A stretch of DNA of 46,126 nucleotides from an uncultured Clostridia bacterium (GTDB taxonomy: Bacteria; Bacillota; Clostridia; TANB77; CAG-508). The stretch covers positions 1 to 46,126 of the forward strand of contig CAKPBB010000015.1 of assembly GCA_934140005.1 (NCBI GenBank), in the 5' to 3' direction. The translations under genes and the position numbers were made by a program. A model generated the notes under the pieces. That model saw only the letters and a list, made by a program, of their open reading frames with translations. It was not told where the DNA came from and ran no database searches. Position 1 is the first letter of the stretch; every line of letters starts with the position of its first letter. Shown here in pieces: positions 1 through 8,755 of the stretch.

Positions 1-445
1 TTATATATTCTTCATCTTCTTTTGTTAAATCAAAATATTCTTTAAATATCCACATTGATATTACTCTTTTTACTTCTGCATATTCTTCTCCTCTTTTTAG
101 TTCATTACTTTCTATTCTTGATGGATACAAAACAATTCTTTTTGGCATTTCTTTATAATCCTTATTTTGTACTTCTATATCTATAAACATACCTTCTTTT
201 GTTTTGGCTAATATATCTAATCTAAATTCTTTTCCTCCTATGTAACTACTTGGTATTGTACTTTCTTCTTGTACTTCTTGTATCTCTATTTCTAAATCTA
301 GAAAGGCTTTTATTAATCCCTCTAATAATTTCTTATTTTGCTCTCTTCCAAATAAATACTTAAATATTACATCATTGGTTGGTGTATACATTTCCCATTC
401 TTTTAATTTTTTTATTTTTTCTTCTTTATTTTCGTTAAAATACAT
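1..445 (-). CDS. PD-(D/E)XK nuclease family protein, Rpn/transposase-like (partial, C-terminus outside window)
   Basis: About 148 residues are visible and the frame runs off the left edge, so the C-terminus is missing. The N-terminal part has the family opening (YTPTNDVIFKYLFG, around residues 19-32). It is followed by the nuclease core RLDILAK ... IDIEVQ, which supplies the acidic residues and the E-x-Q of the PD-(D/E)XK fold. This pattern is typical of the Rpn recombination-promoting nuclease/putative transposase family (PDDEXK_2), which is thought to nick or cut DNA. The start is the ATG at 445, preceded by a purine-rich GAAGGGAA; an in-frame stop lies just upstream. No terminal inverted repeats were seen on the visible side. 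It sits next to other accessory genes. Confidence 0.85.
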   Translation of the reverse strand, partial: MYFNENKEEKIKKLKEWEMYTPTNDVIFKYLFGREQNKKLLEGLIKAFLDLEIEIQEVQEESTIPSSYIGGKEFRLDILAKTKEGMFIDIEVQNKDYKEMPKRIVLYPSRIESNELKRGEEYAEVKRVISMWIFKEYFDLTKEDEEYI

Positions 446-832
446 ATATTCTTGTTTCCCTTCTTCTTTTTATTCTCTAAAACAATTTAAAAGAATACAA
501 AACTATATTTATTTCAAATTATTTCTCAATATATTTCTTACTTTATGAATTATCTTTATATTCTATAAAGACTTACCTCCCTTCTTAACTATTTACAAAT
601 ATTTAAAATTTCATATTTTAGTGCTTTCTTTACTATATTTTATTTTATAATTTTTGATACTTTTATTAATACATCTATAAATTTTTGATTATTTATTGAA
701 CAATTGAATTAAAAGAATATGACTTAAATTCATTTTGATATCAATAATATTTTTGAAATAATAATTTGATTTAATAAAATCTAATTTGAACATAAATAAT
801 TTTGAATCTCAAACTCGTTCTAAAGTGTTTAC

Positions 833-861
833 ATAGTAATACGATTTCTGCTCATTGTCAA
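833..861 (-). promoter_or_regulatory. Possible sigma-A promoter reading left
   Basis: On the minus strand TTGACA (856-861) and TACTAT (833-838) are separated by exactly 17 bases. The first downstream gene is the Rpn-like nuclease about 390 bases away, so the promoter may serve a small RNA, or it may be a relic. Confidence 0.35.
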
Positions 862-930
862 TAAAAATCAATCTAATTTCATGAAGTTTCGTTCGACAAA
901 ATTTGCACTTTAATCATGTAATTTCATATA

Positions 931-976
931 AAAATAAAGAACTTCAGCTTTTAATTATACTGAAATTCTTTACTTT
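931..976. terminator. Bidirectional terminator-like hairpin
   Basis: The arms TAAAGAACTTCAG (about 935-946) and CTGAAATTCTTTA (960-972) pair with one mismatch. They are flanked by A-rich sequence on the left and T-rich sequence on the right, so the hairpin could stop transcription in either direction. Confidence 0.5.
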
Positions 977-1084
977 TATATTATTTTACTAGCCTGATTT
1001 ATCTGTCCATTTCAAACTTGATAATTGTGACCAATTTATTATATTATCATTTCCAGCTAAATATATTTTTTTAATTTTCCATTT

Positions 1085-1222
1085 TTATTTAAATTCGCTA
1101 ATATTTCCAATTTTTTTATTCTTAAAACTACTATCAATTGCTATAATACCAAAAATGGAGCACTCTTCCTCGAGTCCTCCATTCTTGGTTTGCTCTGCAC
1201 CATACAGCTGACTGCTGTGCAT
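1085..1222 (-). pseudogene. purF: Remnant of the 5' end of purF (amidophosphoribosyltransferase)
   Basis: A 45-codon leftward frame begins MHSSQLYGAEQ and contains GGLEEECSIFGII. This matches the PurF start: a short propeptide ending in Glu, then the N-terminal nucleophile Cys (C21 here) followed by a hydrophobic-FGI stretch. Canonical PurF reads EECGVFGI, and a full enzyme is about 450-480 residues. Here the similarity stops after about 30 residues and the frame closes at 1085-1087, so this is a broken fragment without the phosphoribosyltransferase domain. Its GC content is clearly higher than the surrounding DNA, which suggests arrival by recombination or transfer. A chance match is possible given the short length. 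Confidence 0.5.
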
Positions 1223-1284
1223 TGCAACTACAAAATTCAATTGCTTTTTTGCTTTAGCTTATTTTTCTGTTAACTGATAACATT

Positions 1285-1974
1285 TCAGAAATCAAAAACT
1301 GTCTTTCCAATGATATTGAACATTTCAGGTAATTCAGAATCCTTAGGTAAAAATACAATATGAGAATCTTTCTCTCCGGCTTTAATAACCTCCAATGCAC
1401 ATCCGTCAAACCCGATATTTGCATTCTTTATGCACTGTTTCTCTCCCCAAGTTAAACTATCTGGTAAAATCTTGTGAACAAATTTTCCTTTCTTAGTCTG
1501 TTCAATTGTATCTTCTGATATATCAATCGAAAACGGTAAAACTTTCTGTTCGTTTCTAAAGACCCATAAATGATAAAGATTCACATCATCAATCAATTGG
1601 CTTTCAGCTGGATACATTTCAATAGCATAATATTCTCCTTTAAAGAAAGTTTTTAGCATCCATCTTTTTTCTTCAAGAGAAATAATTTCTCCCAAACAAA
1701 TTTGAATTGGAAGCTTTTTCTTATAAAACGATACGTATACCACCTCTCCAAGTTCAGGAAATTCAAACTTTGTCAAGTTTATCCGGTATTCAAACCCTAA
1801 TTGCTTCGAATATGTATATAACGAATCTATTACACACATCGAACCTAACTTAAACCACGGTATAGTTTGCTTCATATAGTCAAATTTTATACTCCTGTTC
1901 CAACCATTCCTTTCAATCTCCAGAAACTTTTCTGTATTCTGCTTTACTTTTTCTTTGTTATCCCGCTTTTTCAT
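1285..1974 (-). CDS. Hypothetical protein, DUF7694-like region
   Basis: This encodes 229 residues with no signal peptide or membrane segment. The middle part (around residues 110-140) includes AIEMYPAESQLIDDVNLYHL, which resembles the DUF7694 pattern seen in phage and plasmid proteins; no enzymatic function is known. The C-terminal 80 residues match nothing I recognise. The start is the ATG at 1974 with an AAAGGAG site 7 bases upstream. Codon and base use differ from the neighbours: GC is higher, and two CGG arginine codons (in KKRDN and EYRIN) are read in frame, whereas native genes here avoid CGG. I take it to be a recently acquired singleton. Confidence 0.7.
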   Translation of the reverse strand: MKKRDNKEKVKQNTEKFLEIERNGWNRSIKFDYMKQTIPWFKLGSMCVIDSLYTYSKQLGFEYRINLTKFEFPELGEVVYVSFYKKKLPIQICLGEIISLEEKRWMLKTFFKGEYYAIEMYPAESQLIDDVNLYHLWVFRNEQKVLPFSIDISEDTIEQTKKGKFVHKILPDSLTWGEKQCIKNANIGFDGCALEVIKAGEKDSHIVFLPKDSELPEMFNIIGKTVFDF

Positions 1975-2205
1975 ATAAATAAGCTCCTTTCTAAGTTTGA
2001 TAACAAGCCTATTTTATCATTTTCTCATCGCTTTGTCAAATTTATGTAAACTTTTTATTTACATTTTATGTCAATTGTTATATAATATAAATGTAAGTTT
2101 TTAAACTTATCTTTCCCTTCTTTCCTAATTAGTAAGGGTAACCTTGCGATTAGTTTATATATAGTCCGTTTATACACCTGTTTTAATTTTAGGAAGGTTT
2201 TTGCT

Positions 2206-2649
2206 ATGGCTAAAGATGACATCAAATATTTGATTACTACCACGTTGTTCGCTAACATTTTGGTGTTCTTTTGTTCACTCCAAAGTGTAGCATTCCCTGT
2301 AAGCTTATCTCCGGAAGCATGGGCAAATAATTTTGAAGTAAAATTTGCACTTCCTGTTGAAAAACTACCGTTTTTACTGATTTTGGGATTTGTTGCTGCT
2401 ATACTCAAACTTAAGTTCTGCAACAACATTCTTCCGAAAATTTGGAAAGGCAACTTAATGCGAAACATTTGTAAAGTAATTTACTTTACAATTGGTTTTA
2501 GCTTATTGGCTACTGTGTACCTATATATTTTAGGAGCTGAATTCCATATGTATATCCTGTTAAATGGAGTTGAATGTGGAATGCTTGTTTCCATGATACA
2601 TATGATGGTTAGAGATACTTACTTCCCACCGAAAGCAGAAGAAAACTAA
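2206..2649 (+). CDS. Small integral membrane protein of unknown function
   Basis: This encodes 147 residues with about four hydrophobic segments, roughly at residues 8-30, 53-72, 88-110 and 112-132, separated by short charged loops. An AGGAAGG site lies about 6 bases before the ATG at 2206. The gene is monocistronic, diverges from the 229-residue gene on its left and is followed by a strong terminator. I do not recognise the family. Base composition is less AT-rich than the core genes, so it is probably accessory. Confidence 0.75.
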   Translation: MAKDDIKYLITTTLFANILVFFCSLQSVAFPVSLSPEAWANNFEVKFALPVEKLPFLLILGFVAAILKLKFCNNILPKIWKGNLMRNICKVIYFTIGFSLLATVYLYILGAEFHMYILLNGVECGMLVSMIHMMVRDTYFPPKAEEN

Positions 2650-2682
2650 TCGCAATCAAAAGTAAAAAGATTTCTTTTTCTT

Positions 2683-2722
2683 CCCCAGAAGATACATTTT
2701 GTATCCAAAGGGGTCTTTTTTT
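2683..2722 (+). terminator. Terminator of the small membrane protein gene
   Basis: CCCC (2683-2686) pairs with GGGG (2710-2713), and GATAC (2691-2695) pairs with GTATC (2701-2705) inside it. A TCTTTTTTT tail follows. Confidence 0.75.
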
Positions 2723-3041
2723 ATATATAAATTTCTTTTATTCACAAAATGATATTTTAGTTTCAAGAAAATAGCTTATAATTTTAATTCACAAAATTCT
2801 TAACATATTAAAAGCCATAGCTATGCTATGGACTTTGTATATTAGTTTCTAGAAACTGTAACGTTTCTCTACTCATATATCTATATTATTATAGATATTT
2901 TGAAGTTTAGATAAAATTGAGAATGAATTAAATACTATTATTGACATAACCAAGATTGAGAATGATAAAACTATAGATATAAAACTAAAAAAACGATATA
3001 CTTAAGTTTATTATGCATCTTTTTTCCACTTTTTTCAATAT
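2723..3041. other. Intergenic region, no gene seen
   Basis: AT-rich, non-coding by inspection. It contains a small perfect hairpin at 2815-2831 (CCATAGC / GCTATGG, 3-base loop) without a T-tract. Confidence 0.5.
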
Positions 3042-3076
3042 TAAAAAAAGCAGAATATATCACTATATTTCTGCTT
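3042..3076 (-). terminator. Terminator after the M18 aminopeptidase gene
   Basis: The minus-strand arms AGCAGAAATATA and TATATTCTGCT pair with one bulge, followed by seven T residues. It closes the leftward aminopeptidase/phosphorylase block. Confidence 0.8.
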
Positions 3077-3203
3077 TATGAATTCTTTTGTCAAAATATA
3101 ATTTATATTGAATTATATTTTCTAATATTCGACATTATTCATTTTATTATTTGTAAAATCTATATCTAGCAAACTGTTAATCCTTTTATTAAAGTATTAC
3201 TCT

Positions 3204-4619
3204 CTAATCTCTATAAAAAGCTTCATATGCTTTATATGCTTGATAAATATCATATTTGCTTGTTATTTCATAAGGTGAATGCATTGCCATTACTGGTACA
3301 CCACAATCTAGTACGTCCATACCTCTATTAGCAAAAGTAAGTGCTATTGTACCTCCACCACCTTTGTCAACTTTTCCAAGTTCTGCTGATTGATACTGAG
3401 CTTTTGCATTATCAAATGTTTTTCTAACCTTTGCAATAAATTCTGCTGAAGCTTCTGAACCACCAGATTTTCCTCTAGCTCCACCATATTTAGAAATGCA
3501 AATTCCTTTTCCAAATTCAGCACTATTTCTCTTTTCAAAAACATCTGAGAAATTAGGATCATAAGCAGCTGTAACATCTGCTGATAAAACTTCTGAATTT
3601 GAAAATACTTTTTCAAGCATATTTAATTTATTTTGATTTGTTCTTTCTAAAAGTTCAACAATAAACTTTTCAAAGATTCTTGTTTCCATTCCTGTATTTC
3701 CGATAAATCCAACTTCTTCTCTATCTGTTAATACACAAATTGCTGTTCTTTCTGGATTATTTATATTTAATAATCCTCTTAAAGCTGTATAACAACAAAC
3801 TTTATCATCTTGACCATAAGCAGCAACCATACTTCCATCAAATCCAATACTTCTTGCTTTAAAAGCTGGTACAAATTCTATATCAGAACTTGTAAAATCA
3901 ATCTCTGTAATTCCATATTTTTGATTTAATATATTTAATATATTTAGTTTTATTTTTTCAGATACCTTTTCTGCTGTATTACCTGTTTCATAAGGTATTG
4001 TGCCAACCAACACATTCAATTCTTCACCTGAAATGCCATCTTTCAATTTTCTCTCATTTTGTGCTTGTGATAAATGAGGTGGTAAATCAGATATAATAAA
4101 AGCTGATTCAGCATCATCTTCACCCCATACAGCTTTAATTTTTTCTCCATCTTCTTTTACAAATAAAGCATGCATGCTAAGCGGAATTGTCGCCCATTGA
4201 TATTTTCTAATTCCACCATAATAATGTGTTTTAAACATAGAAAATCCTGAATTTTCACATAATGGATTTTGTTTTAAATCTATTCTTGGAGAATCAGCAT
4301 GTGCTGCAACAATTTTCAAACCATTTTCTAAAAGTTCTTTTCCAATAACAGCTGCAAATATATTTCTATCTCTATTTTCAAAATATACTTTATCTCCAAA
4401 ATGTAATTCAGAACAATCATATATATTTTTGAAACCGTTTTTCTTCAAGATTTCTTTTGAAGTCTCAACTATTTCTTTTTCAGTTTTTCCATTGTTTAAG
4501 TAGTACATATATTCATCTGAAAACTTAAAAATTTCTTTCTTTTCCTCTTCTGATTTTCCTTCCCAACCATTTTTCTTATTTAAAAATAACTTTTCTTTTA
4601 AACTCTCTACACTTTCCAT
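3204..4619 (-). CDS. M18 family zinc aminopeptidase
   Basis: About 471 residues. A cytosolic metallo-aminopeptidase of the M18 (aspartyl aminopeptidase-like, PF02127) family, which removes N-terminal residues from peptides. Family blocks are in order: HADSPRIDLK (first metal ligand), YGQDDKVCCYTAL (bridging Asp region), DREEVG (catalytic Glu and ligand), the KYGGARGKSGGSEAS stretch and the C-terminal AMHSPYE with the last His ligand. I chose the ATG at 4619 because a perfect AGGAGG lies 6 bases upstream. The longer frame starting at 4676 would overlap the upstream phosphorylase stop and lacks a site. It is the last gene of a leftward block and is followed by a terminator. Confidence 0.93.
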   Translation of the reverse strand: MESVESLKEKLFLNKKNGWEGKSEEEKKEIFKFSDEYMYYLNNGKTEKEIVETSKEILKKNGFKNIYDCSELHFGDKVYFENRDRNIFAAVIGKELLENGLKIVAAHADSPRIDLKQNPLCENSGFSMFKTHYYGGIRKYQWATIPLSMHALFVKEDGEKIKAVWGEDDAESAFIISDLPPHLSQAQNERKLKDGISGEELNVLVGTIPYETGNTAEKVSEKIKLNILNILNQKYGITEIDFTSSDIEFVPAFKARSIGFDGSMVAAYGQDDKVCCYTALRGLLNINNPERTAICVLTDREEVGFIGNTGMETRIFEKFIVELLERTNQNKLNMLEKVFSNSEVLSADVTAAYDPNFSDVFEKRNSAEFGKGICISKYGGARGKSGGSEASAEFIAKVRKTFDNAKAQYQSAELGKVDKGGGGTIALTFANRGMDVLDCGVPVMAMHSPYEITSKYDIYQAYKAYEAFYRD

Positions 4620-4668
4620 ATATTTCCTCCTATCTTTTGTTAATATATCAAATGTAAAAATAAATATT

Positions 4669-5970
4669 TTACACAATATCTAAAATGACACTTGTTTTCT
4701 TAATTTTTTTAATAGTCATTTTATATGCTTTTTGTAAATTTTCTACTCCATTTTCAGCATCTTCTGCTGTTGATGCATGAATATATGCTAAAATATCACC
4801 AACATTTACTTCATCACCAATTTTTTTAACCAAAGTAATACCCACAGCATTATCAATTCTATCTTCTTTCGTTTTTCTACCTGCACCTAAATCCAAGCAA
4901 ACTTGACCAACAATTTTAGCATCTAGTTTTTCAACATAGCCTTCTTCATTAGAAATTAAAGGAGTAATAAATTTTGCTTTTTCAAATTTTTCTGGTTCTT
5001 CAACATAAGATACATCTCCACCTTGCTTTTTAACAAGCTCTTTAAATTTTTCAAAAGCTTTACCACTTTCTATTACTTCTAATATTTTTTCTTTATTTTC
5101 TGCAATATTTTCGCCTTTCTTAGCTGCTTTAATCATATATGCTCCAAGTGTTAATATAACTTCTTTTACATCATCAGGCATATCTCCCTTTAAAGCTTTT
5201 ATAGCTTCTACAACTTCTAATGAATTTCCAACTGTATATCCCAAAGGTTCTTCCATTGAAGTTATTATACATTTTGTATCTCTTTTTGCCCAAGCTCCAA
5301 TCAAGTTCATCATTTTAGCTAAATTTTTAGCTTCAGCCTTTGTTTTCATAAATGCTCCAGAACCGCAAGTAACATCTAATACAATATGATTAGCTCCAGA
5401 AGCAATTTTTTTACTCATAATACTTGAAGCAATTAGTGGCATGCTTTTAGCACAACTAATTGTATCTCTTAGTGCATATATTTTCTTATCAGCTGGTGCT
5501 AAATTTAATGTTTGAGTTATTAAACTTATTCCTATATCCTTTACATTTTCTTTAAATTCTTCTATTGATAGGTTTACCTTGTATCCTGGAATCGACTCTA
5601 GCTTATCTGCAGTTCCACCTGTTATTCCTAAGCCTCTTCCAGACATTTTAGCAACCGGAATATCTAAAGAAGCTATAATTGGTGCTAGTATTAAAGTTAT
5701 CTTATCACCAATTCCTCCTGTACTATGTTTATCTACTATATTATCTGAAATATCACTCAAGTCTAAAATTTCTCCAGAATTGGCCATTGCAATTGTTAAA
5801 TTTAATATTTCATCTGAAGTCATACCATTTATGCAAATTGCCATTATTAAAGCTGCTGCCTGATAATCCGGAATTTTTCCATTTGTGTAATTTTCAACAA
5901 AAAACTCTATTTCTTCTTTTGAAAGTTCTTTTTCATCTTTCTTTTTATCTAGTATTTCTAAAATATCCAT
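4669..5970 (-). CDS. pdp: Pyrimidine-nucleoside phosphorylase
   Basis: 433 residues, the usual family length. It catalyses reversible phosphorolysis of thymidine/uridine to base plus (deoxy)ribose-1-phosphate in nucleoside salvage. The phosphate loop KHSTGGIGD (residues 81-89), the SGRGLGITGGT block (110-120) and the base-binding set R168 (YALRD), S183 and K187 (ASSIMSKK) are all present, as in the E. coli and Geobacillus enzymes. The glycine-rich TCGSGAFMKT motif is intact. The start at 5970 has GGAAGGA upstream. The C-terminal biotinyl-like domain carries the usual KKIGDEVNVGD turn. It lies 72 bases downstream of a diverged paralogue. Confidence 0.95.
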   Translation of the reverse strand: MDILEILDKKKDEKELSKEEIEFFVENYTNGKIPDYQAAALIMAICINGMTSDEILNLTIAMANSGEILDLSDISDNIVDKHSTGGIGDKITLILAPIIASLDIPVAKMSGRGLGITGGTADKLESIPGYKVNLSIEEFKENVKDIGISLITQTLNLAPADKKIYALRDTISCAKSMPLIASSIMSKKIASGANHIVLDVTCGSGAFMKTKAEAKNLAKMMNLIGAWAKRDTKCIITSMEEPLGYTVGNSLEVVEAIKALKGDMPDDVKEVILTLGAYMIKAAKKGENIAENKEKILEVIESGKAFEKFKELVKKQGGDVSYVEEPEKFEKAKFITPLISNEEGYVEKLDAKIVGQVCLDLGAGRKTKEDRIDNAVGITLVKKIGDEVNVGDILAYIHASTAEDAENGVENLQKAYKMTIKKIKKTSVILDIV

Positions 5971-6042
5971 TTATAATCTTATTCCTTCCTTTAAGATACA
6001 ACTTATGAACTAATAGTATACAAAATATTACAAACATTATTT

Positions 6043-7344
6043 TTATAATATTTCCAAAACTCTTGACTTACTATTTAGCTTCTTATTAGTAACAACAAAA
6101 GCCTCTTGCAAATTCTTAGTTGCACCCAAAACTTTACTTTCATCATCTGTATGAATATATGCAACAATTTCTCCACTGCTTACTTTATCGCCAATCTTCT
6201 TTTTTAGTACAATTCCAGCTTTTCTATTTATTTCTTCTTGATTCTTCATTCTTCCTGCACCTAAATAAATAGCAATACTACCAACCATATCAGCATCAAT
6301 ACTTTCAATTGTTCCACTTTCTGTTGAATAAACTGGCATTATACATTTTGCCTCTGGAAATTTCTCTGGATGTTCAACATATTCTAAACTACCATATTGT
6401 GCTGCAATCATTTCCTTAAACTTTTCGTAAGCTTTTCCACTTTTTATTGTTTCTCGAATTAGCATTGCATTTTGATCTAAATTTTTATTATTTGTTGCCA
6501 AAGAAAGCATAACACTTCCTAAAGCAATAACAACTTCTCCAACATCTTGTGGCATACTACCTCTTAATGATTCAATTGTTTCTTGCATTTCTAAATTATG
6601 ACCTATTGCATATCCTAGAGGTTCATCCATTGAAGTAATTACACAACCAACTTCTTTTCCTAAAGATTTTCCAAGCCTATTTAGTAATTTTGCTAACCTT
6701 TTAGCCTCTTCTCTTGTTTTTATATAAGTACCTCTACCACATGTTATATCAAATACAAATTTATTTCCACCAGTAGCCAGTTTTAAACTCATTAAACTTG
6801 CTGCAATTAATGGTAAACTATTAGAGCAACCTATTTGATTTCTAAGTTTATACATTTTATTTTCAACTGGTGCCAAATTGAAGTTTTGTTCAATAATACT
6901 TACACCTACTCTTTTTATATTTTCTTTAAATTCATCAAGAGTTATATCTGGATCAAATCCTGGAATTGACTCCAACTTATCTATTGTACCACCTGATATT
7001 CCATATCCTCTACTTGAAACTTTTGCAACAGGAATTCCAAGAGCTGCAATTACTGGCATTAAAATAATAGTAACTTTATCTCCAATACCTCCTGTACTAT
7101 GCTTGTCTACTATATTATCTGAAATTTCACTTAAATCTATTACTGTTCCTGATTCTGCCATTGCTTTTACTAATTCAAGTATTTCTGTTTCTGTTAATCC
7201 ATTTATATAAATATAACTCATTAGAGCCGCTGCTTGTGCATCAGTAATTTCATCTTTTCCATACTTACCAACAAAATATCTTATTTCATCTCTATTTAAT
7301 TCTTTCTTTTCTCTTTTCTTTTGAATAATACTTTTTATATCCAT
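6043..7344 (-). CDS. Pyrimidine-nucleoside phosphorylase paralogue with altered base-binding site
   Basis: 433 residues, aligning with the neighbouring phosphorylase without gaps in the catalytic half. The phosphate loop KHSTGGIGD is intact at 81-89 and R168 and S183 are kept, but the lysine equivalent to E. coli TP K190 is Leu here (L187, in AASLMSLK). SGRGLG has become SSRGYG (110-115) and CGSGAF has become CGRGTY (202-207). By family knowledge these residues contact the pyrimidine base and close the active site, so I infer a changed nucleoside preference rather than loss of phosphorolysis. It is probably co-transcribed with rnhB upstream and pdp downstream. An authentic but less active pyrimidine enzyme is the alternative. 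Confidence 0.85.
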   Translation of the reverse strand: MDIKSIIQKKREKKELNRDEIRYFVGKYGKDEITDAQAAALMSYIYINGLTETEILELVKAMAESGTVIDLSEISDNIVDKHSTGGIGDKVTIILMPVIAALGIPVAKVSSRGYGISGGTIDKLESIPGFDPDITLDEFKENIKRVGVSIIEQNFNLAPVENKMYKLRNQIGCSNSLPLIAASLMSLKLATGGNKFVFDITCGRGTYIKTREEAKRLAKLLNRLGKSLGKEVGCVITSMDEPLGYAIGHNLEMQETIESLRGSMPQDVGEVVIALGSVMLSLATNNKNLDQNAMLIRETIKSGKAYEKFKEMIAAQYGSLEYVEHPEKFPEAKCIMPVYSTESGTIESIDADMVGSIAIYLGAGRMKNQEEINRKAGIVLKKKIGDKVSSGEIVAYIHTDDESKVLGATKNLQEAFVVTNKKLNSKSRVLEIL

Positions 7345-7445
7345 TAGTAATTTTGAACTAAAATATAGTCCTTTATTCTCCTTTCTTTTGTAAATTTATA
7401 TAAATAACAAATATAATTTGCTACTTTTATTGTCTTATGTTTAAT

Positions 7446-8072
7446 TTATATAAAATTTTTTATAAAGCTTCTTCTATGTAACATACATGGTCCATATTCT
7501 TTTAGTGCTTGTATATGTGCTGATGTTCCATATCCTTTATGTTTAGCAAATCCATATTCTGGAAATATTTTATCCCATTCAATCATCATTCTATCCCTTG
7601 TAACTTTTGCAATAATTGAAGCTGCCGCAATTGAATATTCTTTTGCATCACCCTTTATTATTGATTTATAAGGAATTCCATGTGTTTCTATATGTGTTAA
7701 AGCATCTATTAAAATCAAATCTGGTTTAACATTTAAGCCTTCAATTGCCTGTTTTACACCAAGTTTTGTGGCATTTAAAATATTTATTTCATCAATTGTT
7801 TTTTGGTCAACAATTCCAACACTATAACTAATAGCTTGTGAAATTATTTCTTCAAAAACTTTCTCTCTTTTCTTTTCTGATACTTTTTTAGAATCATTAA
7901 CACCTTCTATTAAAGAATCTACTGGCAAAATAACTGCTCCAACAACTACTGGCCCTGCCAAAGGTCCTCTTCCTGCTTCGTCTATACCGCATATATATTT
8001 AACATTTTCATTGTACAAACTTAATTCTTCTTTTTTTAAATTATTTAATCTTTCTATTTCTTTCTCTTTCAT
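7446..8072 (-). CDS. rnhB: Ribonuclease HII
   Basis: 208 residues, cytosolic. It cleaves the RNA strand of RNA-DNA hybrids and nicks at single ribonucleotides in DNA. The signature GIDEAGRGPLAGPV (residues 29-42) carries the first two metal ligands, D31 and E32. LILIDAL supplies the third acidic residue, and the KVTRDRMM segment the fourth. The conserved AAASIIAK and KGYGT motifs are also present. The length and N-terminal helix are normal. It lies 101 bases upstream of the phosphorylase pair on the same strand. Confidence 0.96.
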   Translation of the reverse strand: MKEKEIERLNNLKKEELSLYNENVKYICGIDEAGRGPLAGPVVVGAVILPVDSLIEGVNDSKKVSEKKREKVFEEIISQAISYSVGIVDQKTIDEINILNATKLGVKQAIEGLNVKPDLILIDALTHIETHGIPYKSIIKGDAKEYSIAAASIIAKVTRDRMMIEWDKIFPEYGFAKHKGYGTSAHIQALKEYGPCMLHRRSFIKNFI

Positions 8073-8104
8073 TTTATGTCATTCCTTTCAAAGTTCAACT
8101 ATTA

Positions 8105-8599
8105 CTAATTATTATAGTTCTTCATTTCAGTTAATGAATATATTGTTTTTGTTCCTGTACCTTTAAATCCTTTTGAATACACAATTTCTCCACTTCTATA
8201 ATTTACATAAAAACATTCTCCAGACGATTTCAACATTTCTGGGCTAAAACCATTATTTGAAAGAGTTGTTTCTGTCCATTTATACCAATAGTTATCACTT
8301 GTTCCATCTGATTCTATACTATATTTTCCAAGTTCTGAAACATCAACTTTTTCGCCAATATTATCATCCCCAGTACCTAGTCCATTCGTTGAGTCTGATG
8401 TATCATTTTCAAACTCATATTTTTCATATATAGTTTCAGCCTTTGCTTTAACCATAGACATATTTGTTATATAAGTTTTTATTTTTGAATCATGCATAAG
8501 GTCTGTAGTTGTTGATATTGTAATATTTGCTAATATTCCAAGTACAATTATAGTAACTACCAAAACAGTTAATGTAACACCTTTTTGATTTTTTAACAT
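8105..8599 (-). CDS. Prepilin-like protein with N-terminal class III signal
   Basis: 164 residues. The start MLKNQKGVTLTVLVVTIIVLG has the short basic leader, the G cleavage site (after residue 6) and the hydrophobic N-terminal helix of type IV pilins/pseudopilins. The usual Phe at +1 is Val and Glu at +5 is missing, as in many clostridial homologues. The rest is a polar domain (residues 35-164) with no recognisable motif. GGAGG lies 5 bases before the ATG. No prepilin peptidase, assembly ATPase or platform gene is in the window, so it is an orphan that would depend on machinery elsewhere. Confidence 0.75.
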   Translation of the reverse strand: MLKNQKGVTLTVLVVTIIVLGILANITISTTTDLMHDSKIKTYITNMSMVKAKAETIYEKYEFENDTSDSTNGLGTGDDNIGEKVDVSELGKYSIESDGTSDNYWYKWTETTLSNNGFSPEMLKSSGECFYVNYRSGEIVYSKGFKGTGTKTIYSLTEMKNYNN

Positions 8600-8655
8600 T
8601 TTTCCTCCAAATTTTAAGTTTATTTTAATTTTTCATTTGTATTATATCCATAGAG

Positions 8656-8697
8656 AGAAAATTTTTCAATATAAATAGAAAATTTTTCAATTTAAAT
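8656..8697. repeat. Two tandem 21-bp palindrome-containing repeats
   Basis: The units 8656-8676 and 8677-8697 are nearly identical, each containing the inverted repeat GAAAATTTTTC. The 21-bp period equals two helical turns. They end 7 bases before the -35 of the htrA promoter, so they could be regulator sites or an UP-like element. Confidence 0.5.
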
Positions 8698-8704
8698 ATA
8701 TTGC

Positions 8705-8734
8705 TTGTTTAATTCATTAGAGATAAGATATAAT
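8705..8734 (+). promoter_or_regulatory. htrA promoter
   Basis: TTGTTT (8705-8710) and TATAAT (8729-8734) are separated by 18 bases. Transcription would begin about 15-20 bases before the GGAGG site of htrA. Confidence 0.6.
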
Positions 8735-8755
8735 ATAAATTAGGAGGTAGGAAAA

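Larger units (their letters stand above)
446..1084. other. Long intergenic region
   Basis: No convincing gene is seen in these roughly 640 bases of very AT-rich DNA. It contains a possible leftward sigma-A-like promoter at 833-861 and a hairpin at 931-976. The flanks (Rpn nuclease, purF remnant, DUF7694-like gene) suggest an accessory, decaying stretch. Confidence 0.6.

Noticed and set aside
1..1284. Insertion sequence with terminal inverted repeats around the Rpn-like gene
   Set aside because: I could find no matching inverted repeats, and the left end is outside the window.
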